Assembly (NCBI GenBank): GCA_037127255.1
Contig: JBANSL010000020.1
Location: 49,389,098 to 49,453,097 of the forward strand
Reading direction: 5' to 3'
Length of the DNA: 64,000 nucleotides
Source of the DNA: Persicaria tinctoria
Taxonomy: Eukaryota > Streptophyta > Magnoliopsida > Caryophyllales > Polygonaceae
Each line of letters starts with the position of its first letter. Position 1 is the stretch's first letter. Positions 56,706-64,000 of the stretch are shown one piece after another. A program made the translations under genes and the position numbers. The notes under the pieces were generated by a model. That model made no database searches and was not told the DNA's origin. It was given only the letters and a program-made list of their open reading frames with translations.

Positions 56706-56941
56706 CTCCATCCGTTCCAAATTAAGTGTCGTTTGTCTTTTTCTACACGCTTTTTGATGAGGTAAAAACACTATAAAATATTATTTTTTTAATCAATTTT
56801 TTTTAATAATTTCATACTTGGCATTCATAAGTATAAATTTATAAAAACAAATTCATTAAAAAAATAATATTTTATATAGTTTTTACCTCTTTAAAACGCG
56901 TGCTAAAAAGTCAAACGATTTTTATTTTGAAACAGAGGGAG
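56706..56941. mobile_element. Stowaway-like MITE
   Basis: The termini CTCCATCCGTTCC and ...AACAGAGGGAG are inverted, with flanking TA on both sides (56704-56705, 56942-56943). It is AT-rich and has no open frame. Confidence 0.82.
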
Positions 56942-56943
56942 TA

Positions 56944-57892
56944 ATATCATATTTATATTAACACACAAGACACAATCATATTCATATTTATATACGGAGT
57001 AATTCATTTCAAATTTTTATTTCACTAAAACTTTTGCCTTGGATGAAGAACATAAAAAGAAGCAAGTGATGGATCCTAGGAACCTTCCTACCAATTACCA
57101 ATAACGTTACCCTTTTTTCCCTTTCCCAATAAACATTCCACTTCCCTTTTACTCCGTAGTTTTTTGCAAACTCTTCATTTAAAATCAGTGTATTGAATAT
57201 CGTGACATACATTCCGTATCTTCAGTATATACGTATTTTTAAATCCATGGTCATGTACTCATGTGCATTGTATTGAACAGGGCCACATACATTCCGTATC
57301 AAAAATAAATAAAAAATCCCATAAATTTAAAGTTTCGATTAAAACAAATAACCACTCCTAACTCCAAACTCATTTCAAAGAGTACACACGAAGAAGACGC
57401 ACTAATCTGGTATGAGTGATCAATTAACTCCACTCAAAGACAAGAACAATTATTGAATCGCTGATATGATATTATGGATGTCATAATCAACTATTGGAGC
57501 GCTAACAAAATTGACAACCCAACCCGGCCTTTAAATTCACTGTACCATTGCTAATCAATTATCATTCCTAGATCCACAATTTCGCCATCAATTCCTTTAC
57601 CACGAAGTAACTAATCAACCTATATTGGGTGGCTATCCATCAATTCCAATCACCCAACTCATCATCCCATCCCTACCAAACAAAATTCATAAAGCGAAAT
57701 CCCCAATTTCAAGCTTCCACTCAATTCCCCCAAATTCAATTTCAATCCAGTATGTATTCAGTATTCATATTCAAGATTTAAAGAGGATCAATTACAGTAA
57801 TAGACAGAGTGCTCTGTTTTTGAAATCGGAATATATATTATTGCTAATTGAACAATTAATTGAAAGAAATTAACTGTGAAAATTGAGGAACC
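56944..57892. other. NHL gene 3' flank
   Basis: This is mostly AT-rich. The part nearest 57893 would hold the NHL 3' untranslated region. A plus-strand frame at 57625-57873 has no family match and is probably chance. Confidence 0.45.
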
Positions 57893-58522
57893 CTAAACAT
57901 CAACCTGGCAACTGGTGGCGAGCTGGTACTTGATGCCGGATCCGATGGGAACGCCGTTGCTGCGGCTGCCGAAAGTGATGTAAGCGGGGCAATTGACCCA
58001 GAGGTGGTACCTGCCGGAGATCCAGGTGCCGACCTTCCACTTGACGCGTCCGCTGAGCTTGACGTTGACGAGAGCGAGGCCGGCGTTCTGGTCCTGGGCG
58101 AGGGAGGAGGCGAGGAAGGGGGCGACGGGGACGGAGGAGCCGTAGAGGAAGGGGGACCAGACGACGACGTCGTGGTGGCCCTGGTAGGTGGCGGGGATGG
58201 AGGTGGGGAGGGTGATCTGCTGGTTGCGGTAGGAGACGTAGGCGTCGAGGGACTCGTAGTAGACGCCGATGCGGTCGTTGGGGTTGCGGGTGGAGATGGT
58301 GACCTGGAAGGTGGTGGTCAGGAGGTTGGGCTGGGTCACGTTGAAGGCGTAGACGGTGGCGTCTTGGAGGATGAAGCGGGGCTTGGTCGGCCGCAGGATC
58401 AGCCAGACTAGCAGGATTACGAACAGGATCAGGATAATTAGGGCTAGTAGCCCCGCCAGGATTCGCCCGATCGGACTCTTGCCGCCGTCGTCGTCCTCGT
58501 GGTGGCCGCAGTCTTTGGACAT
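57893..58522 (-). CDS. NDR1/HIN1-like (NHL, LEA_2) membrane protein
   Basis: The 209-residue single-exon protein has a short hydrophilic N-terminus and one strongly hydrophobic segment at about residues 21-43. The family signature RPTKPRF follows (44-50). The LEA_2 domain carries NPNDRIGVYY (80-89), matching the conserved NPNKRIGIYY motif, WSPFLYG (122-128), and KWKVGTWISGRYHLWVNCP (161-179). Length and topology (type II anchor, domain outside the plasma membrane) match NHL proteins. NHL proteins take part in pathogen response, callose or wall attachment, and stress. The specific role here is unknown. Two cysteines (178, 205) lie in the C-terminal part. The frame is intact with high GC, unlike the surrounding DNA. 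The start at 58522 is the first ATG after a purine-rich leader. Confidence 0.94.
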   Translation of the reverse strand: MSKDCGHHEDDDGGKSPIGRILAGLLALIILILFVILLVWLILRPTKPRFILQDATVYAFNVTQPNLLTTTFQVTISTRNPNDRIGVYYESLDAYVSYRNQQITLPTSIPATYQGHHDVVVWSPFLYGSSVPVAPFLASSLAQDQNAGLALVNVKLSGRVKWKVGTWISGRYHLWVNCPAYITFGSRSNGVPIGSGIKYQLATSCQVDV

Positions 58523-58684
58523 TATTGGTGGTGGCGGTGAAGGAAGGTAGAGTGGGGAGGAAGATTCTTGAAGTGGGGATGGGGAGGAGAGTTTTGTAGG
58601 GAGAGAGAAGGTTGTTAAAGTGGACGGTGGAAGAAGGCTGGTAGGAAGTGTAGAGTAGTGATGAGTGATGACCTTAATATGTAA

Positions 58685-58693
58685 CTATATATG
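58685..58693 (-). promoter_or_regulatory. Candidate TATA box of the NHL gene
   Basis: CATATATAG on the minus strand lies about 163-171 bases upstream of the start codon. That fits a leader of about 130 bases rich in GA (tested only by eye). Confidence 0.55.
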
Positions 58694-58829
58694 AGGTTGT
58701 TTCCATAGAAATGAAAATTTTATTTTATTTGTTTTAGAATAATAAAATTTATATATAAAAAAAGGAGAAAGGATTAAGATTAGAGAAAATTTGCTAAAAT
58801 ATCACCCTAATCTAATCTAATTAAGTTAA

Positions 58830-60450
58830 TAGCATAGTAACTTTTAGAATTTGCCGTTCTAACACCCTATTAATTTTTATTAGCCCCTTAGCAGCTTTAC
58901 TCTTTCTCAAATTGGTACCTGTTGAAATGGGGGGAAGGTTATAGCTTTTTCTCAAATTGGTGTTTGGTGTTTGGGAGCTGTGGCGCGTGGGTCAGAGTTG
59001 CAAGGACGGGAGAGAGTTTGCGAGGCTTCGTCGGTGGGGGCTGGGTGTCGGATTGACGGGATTTGGGCTCGGGATGGCCGGAACTGGTGGCCAAGGAGGG
59101 CGGATCTGGTGAGGGAGCGCCGGATCTGGTGTGGAGGCGCCGGATCTGAGCCGAGGACGAGCGAGACGGAGCGAGCGAGTCCAGATCTGAGCGAGGGAAG
59201 GAGGCGGTGACGAGCGAGTGGGGGAGCGAGGGAGGGAACGAGCGGCGGAGCGTCCGGAGCGAGCGAGGTCAATCGGCCGGAGCGAGGGATCCAGGAGCGG
59301 CGGCCGGAGTGAGGGATTGACGAGCGGCGGCCGGCGGCGAGCTATCGAGGAGCGTACAGAGGTTCTGAGGTTGAAGAAGGATATTTTACAAAATTACAAA
59401 AATTAACCCATAAATAGCAATTTTTGTAAAATTACAAAAATTAACCCATAAATATAAGAATGAAAAAAACTATCTGTATTTTATTATATGATTCACTTCT
59501 TCTATATTTTTATATGCAATCGGGATGTGCGACTCGATCAGTCCATATATGTGCACAACGTAAAGTTATTTTTGCAAAACAAAAAGTTCTGAAACGAAAA
59601 AAACAGCGGAAAAAATTTATATTTTGCACAACATATGATGTAAGAGTTGCACGACTTTGGTGTAAGAGTTGCACGCCTCTGTGGTAAGAGTTGCACGACT
59701 CTTGTTTTAAGAGCTGACTGAGTTATTCGATACAAATGTCATCAATGAAGTATAATCACAAACGTGTCATCAGTAAATAAAAAGTAGAATCGATGAAAAT
59801 ATATCGATATATAATTGATTAAGTTAAAAAAAAAAGTGGCATCAAACGATTTGATTAAAAAAATGGCATCAAATAATTACATTCGAAAAATGGCATCAAA
59901 ACACTGATTTGAAAAAGTTGCATCACATTAAAGAAAAAATTGTCATCAAAACATTACATTGAAAAAATATGGCATCACGAAAACATTACCTTCAAAAAAT
60001 ATGGCATCATCAGTAAATAAAAAGTAGAATCGATGAAAATATATCGATATATAATTGATTAAATTAAAAAAAAAATGGCATCAAACGATTTGATTAAAAA
60101 AATGGCATCAAATAATTACAGTAGAAAAATGGAATCAAACACTGATTTGGCGAAGTCGAATCAGCGGATGTTGAAGAAAATGGCATCAATGTGGCATCAC
60201 AGTAAACAAAAAAATATCAGCAAGATTTGAAAAAAGTGGCATTAAAAAAGTGTCATCAATCCATTTTATTAGAAAAGTGACATTAAAGCGAAAATAAAAT
60301 GTAAAAAAAATGGCATCAAAACGACAAAAAATGGCATCATAGGTATAAAAAAAAAAAAAGTTGACTGACGTTGACCTTGATAGTCAAATTGGGAAGGGTG
60401 CTAGGTTAGTTAATTAACTTTGTTTGGGTGTTAGTTAGCTAATTAGTTAT
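58830..60450 (+). mobile_element. Second TGATGCCA repeat element
   Basis: It has the same order as the 20700-23720 element but on the opposite strand: a GC-rich part (58950-59390), then an array of atggcatcaaa words (59740-60340), then gttgactgacgttgacc, attgggaaggg and ttagttaattaac. Two identical stretches of about 70 bases (59768 and 60009, starting cagtaaataaaaagtag) show internal duplication. No transposase is visible. The GC-rich part has only low-complexity frames. A small triplet of taagagttgcacg units lies at 59640-59705. Confidence 0.5.
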
Positions 60451-60796
60451 TTATAATGTGTTAGTTGTTAAAATAACCCTTTGGATTACCTTTTCAAAAA
60501 TAGTCATTTGTTTAGGAATTCTTACAAATGAGGTTTAAAAGACTTGAGTAGTTATGGATTTAAACATTATGGGTCTAATAAATATGGTCTACAACCTTAT
60601 ATATAACTATGGTCTGGTAAAAATTTGAAAATAATCATTTATTTTTGTGAATTTTCAATTGTTTTCGTAATATTCTCTTAAGTCTTAAATATTGGTTGTG
60701 AGGTTTATTTGTTTGATTGGATGGATATAGTATTATGTAAGGTACCTTAATTTTTGAGAAAATACTTAAAAAAAAAATTGTATTAACTATGAATTA

Positions 60797-61029
60797 CTCC
60801 CTCCGTCCAAAAATATATTGCCTTTTAGGTTCTTGCACGCGAATTAAGGAACCTATTTTACCTCTTAATTACTACCTACACATCTAAAAACTTAAAATGT
60901 ACTTTAGAGGTAATAAAGTAAAAAAAATGTACTTTAAAGGCAATAATTACTACATACACATCTAAAAGTCCATGTATTTCCGACAAAATTTCGAGACCTA
61001 AAAGGCCATCTATTCTTGAACGGAGGGAG
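60797..61029. mobile_element. Stowaway MITE
   Basis: It starts CTCCCTCCGTCC and ends GAACGGAGGGAG, with TA on both sides. The termini match the plant Stowaway consensus closely. An internal stretch (taaagtaaaaaaaatgtac) is duplicated. Confidence 0.88.
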
Positions 61030-61127
61030 TAAAAAATCAAAAACAGTTGGTTGAACTTGAAAAGATAAATAAGATCGGATATCCTAATATAGTACTACTA
61101 CAAATAGAAGATTTGATGTGTGTGTGT

Positions 61128-61156
61128 GGGGGGTGGGGGGGGGGGGGGGGGTGTGG
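61128..61156 (+). repeat. Poly-G tract
   Basis: An almost unbroken G run of about 25 bases, interrupted by single T residues, follows a TG repeat. It could form a G-quadruplex or mark a hard-to-sequence site. Confidence 0.9.
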
Positions 61157-61298
61157 GGAATACTTACCTAATCATTCCCAAGTGCCAAGTGTTTTTACTG
61201 TAGTCTATGTTTTAATACATGTGAATGATGTAACGGTGAATGATATTAAGGGTTAGATTATTGTTATGTGGTATTGTTGTAGGCTAATGTAAAACACG

Positions 61299-61435
61299 CG
61301 TTCCGGCTATATACACCGCAAATCATACACGTCCTTAATTAAAAGGCTTTAAGGATGTGCAATATTAGACACAAGGCTTGCATGTCCTTAAGGACGTCCA
61401 ATATTAACCTTATAATTTGCGGTATATATAGCAAC
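61299..61435. mobile_element. Small MITE with CGTCCTTAAGGACG core
   Basis: The inverted ends ggctatatacaccgcaaat and gctatatataccgcaaat bound a 137-bp element. Its interior has the words acacgtccttaa and gtccttaaggacgtcc. A related truncated copy lies at 50985-51210. Confidence 0.65.
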
Positions 61436-62006
61436 ACCCAAAACAGCAAAACACGGTTGAAAATGGAATGATGATTGGGTTAATGGGTGAATATGATCCA
61501 ATTAAGTTAAGCCCAATACAAGTCCTAAATGAACACGGGTTTCGTTACTTTCGTACACGTGTGAAACGTCTATAGTTCAATTTATGTTTCTTTTGCCCAA
61601 ATTTGATTGCATTTTGGTAAATTGGTATACACTATACGCCATCGCCAATATAACAAAAATTGTTATATTGGATGTTCATGGTTTGAAATTATGTGATTTT
61701 AATAAATAAAAAATAAAAGGAATTAAATTTTCCTATTTGGCTAAATAAATTAGAGAAATTCAATTAAAAATCATAAAAAAATAGACATAAAATTGGTGAG
61801 AAATGTAAGGAAAATAAATCTCACTAAATTGGTGGAATTTGATGGGGGAAAAAAATCAAATTTAAAGTCAATATTGAACGACATTACTCTCATCATACGA
61901 ACAAAAATAATTTTCTACTGTATTATTTCTCTCTTAAAAATAAACACAGGATTTTTTTTCTTTTCAGATTCTCGCATCTTCTCCCCCTTTACATTCTTTT
62001 CATCTT
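61436..62006. other. AT-rich intergenic
   Basis: No gene is present. The open frame at 61793-62104 becomes recognisable only in its last 30 codons, which belong to the LINE fragment that starts at 62007. Confidence 0.5.
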
Positions 62007-62282
62007 ACGATGCCATCCTTTTCAAAAACTGGAATATCCAGTTTCGTCATGTGTTTCGCGAAGTTAATCGCGTCGCGGATGACCTAGCGAGTCTAGCTTT
62101 ATGACATGGTTTATTTGTATTGTTTGATCTTCCGATTAGTGTCTCTAGCTACTCGCAAAATGATGTAAGGAGCCAGACTATCCCCCGTTTGCTGACTACT
62201 TAGCTCATTTTATTTCAATAAAAGCGCGACTAAATACACGGAGAGCACCGCCTCTCCTTTTGGCCAAAAAATAAATAAATCA
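62007..62282 (+). mobile_element. 5'-truncated LINE fragment, 276 bp
   Basis: It encodes the last 30 or so residues of an L1-type RNase H domain (WNIQFRHVFREVNRVADDLA), a 3' untranslated region and an A-rich tail (ccaaaaaataaataaat). It is flanked by the exact 10-bp repeat TTTTCATCTT (61997-62006 and 62283-62292). This is a classic severely 5'-truncated LINE insertion. Confidence 0.8.
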
Positions 62283-62561
62283 TTTTCATCTTTTTTTTTT
62301 TGCAAAGTTTCTTTTCCCTTCCTTTCAACTCGTTACTAATTTGCCAAAACACAATGTATATGTTTGACATAAGAGTTAACTAGATGAAATGATGACCAAT
62401 TAGTTAGGTTAGAGTTAGAGCATCCCAACAATAGAAAAAAAAATTTAAAGTTCTTGAAGGGATTAAAATATTATTTTTTTGCCTAATAGATTTTCATTCT
62501 TAAAAATAGAAAAGCAAAGCAAGTAGCACTATCTAAAACTAAACAATTTTCCAAAATTTTA

Positions 62562-62791
62562 CTACCTCCGAAATACATGTCATTTGGCTTTTCAACACGT
62601 ATTTTAAGAAGGTAAAAACTATATAAAAAATCAACTTTTTTGAAATTATTTTTTTACAACTTAATATTTGTTGGTAATAAGTATTAAATTGTAAAAAAAT
62701 AATAATAAAATAGTTAATATATTATATAGTTTTTAACTCCTTAAAATACATGTCAAAAAGTTAAACGACATGTATTTTGGATCAGAGGGAG
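62562..62791. mobile_element. Stowaway-like MITE
   Basis: The ends CTACCTCCGAAATACATGTC and the inverted ...GACATGTATTTTGGATCAGAGGGAG are flanked by TA. It is non-coding. Confidence 0.8.
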
Positions 62792-63149
62792 TAAAATAGA
62801 GAAGTTGTTGGAGTTTAAGCAAAAGTAATTTAGATCGAGAACATGTGTTTTATTCTTATTTAGGAGAAATTTAGGAAAGAGGGTCTTATTAGTAGCAGCA
62901 TTGTCGTGACAATGAATCTAATATAGAATTGGACCTCCTAATTGTTTTTATCAACTAATCTTCAACAATTATCAATAATGTGAAAATCGGGGTGAGAGAA
63001 GCTAGACCGGGTATCAAAGTAGGGAACAAGCAGAAGTTCAAACAGTTTCTACAATCAAGCTAGCTGAAATGCCGGTTGTGAACCTTGGCAAATTGCTTAA
63101 AGTTTAGACATTAAAGCGTGCAATGTATCTTACGAGAACATGCAATGTA
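62792..63149. other. Intergenic, nothing seen
   Basis: No gene, RNA or element boundary was found in this stretch. Confidence 0.5.
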
Positions 63150-63158
63150 CCTTAACAA

Positions 63159-63450
63159 CAGGGGCGGAACCTGAGTTATATATTCGAGGGGGCCAAAAAA
63201 ATATTCGAAATTTTTATATCACATTCACACCAACTTTTAAAATTATTGTTCTAAAAAGTTAATAGTGAGATTTTGAACCCTTGTTTTGTGGATTAAAATA
63301 CCTCCTATTTACCAACTATGCTAGAGAAATTAGTTATTAAAATACCCTTTTACTCCTAAATGTAATAACAATTTTTTTACATATAACATTAATTTTTTAT
63401 CGCCCGGAGGGGCCACGGCCACCTCCTGCCTCCAAAGAGTTTTGCCCCTC
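63159..63450. mobile_element. hAT-type MITE, 292 bp
   Basis: It begins CAGGGGCGGAAC and ends GTTTTGCCCCTC, short inverted ends typical of plant hAT elements. The 8-bp duplication CTTAACAA flanks it (63151-63158 and 63451-63458). The interior has gaggggccacggcc-type words and no coding sequence. Confidence 0.8.
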
Positions 63451-63758
63451 CTTAACAAGAACATATATGCTCGAACAAAGTGGCTAGTGGATCCCTTGAG
63501 GATCCCACCACCCTGACAGATTCAAAATTTTTGTTAGGGATGGCTAAATATATTGAAGTTTTTGAAAAATTATATATATATATATAGGGTGAGGTTAAAG
63601 TGAAAATAGGGTTATTAGGGAATAAGCTGCGCGGGTCTGGCTTAAAAAAAAATTGAACAGGACCGGTTTGAAAGAAAAATGGGTCGGACGGGTTAGAAAG
63701 TCGGAAACAAAAGGCCATTGTCTTCTACCACTCCCTTCTCCTTCCGATTCATTCTGCC

Positions 63759-64000
63759 ATGGATCGATCCATCGTTGCTCTCCTTCTCCCCTCCCTTGTC
63801 CTCACCACCAGCATAGTTCTCATCTACGACAGAACAGCAACCAGCGCGGTACTCAACAGCCCCATCTCGGGCAACAACGATGATGGCGTAATTCAACCTG
63901 CGCCTCCCACCAGTGTCGTCGATCAGGTGATGATGTCGGCGTCATCGATCACCTACTTCAACCCGTGCCTCCAGGTACGCATCTCTCCCCCCTCTCTTAC
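63759..64000 (+). CDS. Unidentified protein, N-terminal part, runs off the window
   Basis: An ATG in a good context (ctgccATGG) opens a frame that stays open to the window end. It begins MDRSIVALLLPSLVLTTSIV, which looks like a signal peptide or signal anchor. A polar stretch and SSITYFNPCLQ follow. A possible splice donor CAG/GTACGC lies at 63975-63977, after codon 72. GC content rises here relative to the flanks. I recognise no family. It may be a real gene start or a captured exon. An overlapping antisense frame (63693-63896) is probably its shadow. Confidence 0.4.
   Translation, partial: MDRSIVALLLPSLVLTTSIVLIYDRTATSAVLNSPISGNNDDGVIQPAPPTSVVDQVMMSASSITYFNPCLQVRISPPSL

Noticed and set aside
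58004..58411. 135-codon Gly/Val/Glu-rich plus-strand frame
   Set aside because: It is antisense to the intact NHL gene and has the typical composition of a shadow frame.
61793..62104. 103-codon gene
   Set aside because: Only the final 30 or so codons are LINE RNase H. The upstream part lies outside the LINE's target duplication and is chance open frame.

Overview
The window is nuclear DNA of a flowering plant, most likely a eudicot. The evidence is plant-only gene families (SAUR, NHL, FAR1-type transposase), Arabidopsis-type telomere units (TTTAGGG), and plant Copia, Gypsy, CACTA, Mutator, Helitron, Stowaway, LINE and SINE elements in AT-rich DNA. The species cannot be fixed from sequence alone. 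It is gene-poor. Only two complete, intact single-exon genes are convincing: a SAUR auxin-response protein (25241-25540, minus) and an NDR1/HIN1-like (NHL) membrane protein (57893-58522, minus). A third, unidentified gene may begin at the right edge (63759 onward, plus).

Layout from the left. 1-4739 is the 3' part of a Gypsy element with a long LTR, inserted into a Copia element whose 5' half survives at 4740-6796. 6849-18017 is a complete Mutator-like element (MULE) with 87-bp terminal inverted repeats and a perfect 9-bp target duplication. It carries a decayed FAR1/MULE transposase split by a second Copia element (13042-17045), a solo LTR (8556-10588) and a tRNA-like sequence. 18027-25240 holds microsatellites, a Stowaway MITE, a palindromic TTGACC array, a TGATGCCA repeat element carrying an isoleucyl-tRNA synthetase exon fragment, and an inverted MITE pair. 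25241-33395 holds the SAUR gene, two small Helitrons, a LINE fragment, a PEP-carboxylase-kinase-like pseudogene, a TIR element and a SINE.

33396-47420 is a deep nest. A LINE-like retroposon (17-bp direct repeats) contains a non-autonomous LTR retrotransposon (TSD GTCCC) encoding only a protein with repeated FDPGG motifs. That contains a 9-kb CACTA transposon (TSD GCA). The CACTA contains exon-like pieces of a host gene, a DOMON/AIR12 gene fragment and a deleted Gypsy element.

47421-64000 contains minisatellites, an interstitial telomere tract, a 725-bp foldback MULE, Stowaway and hAT MITEs, the NHL gene, a second TGATGCCA element in the opposite orientation, a 5'-truncated LINE and the possible gene at the edge. 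The genes do not form a pathway. The biology of the window is mainly layered transposition and capture of host gene fragments.
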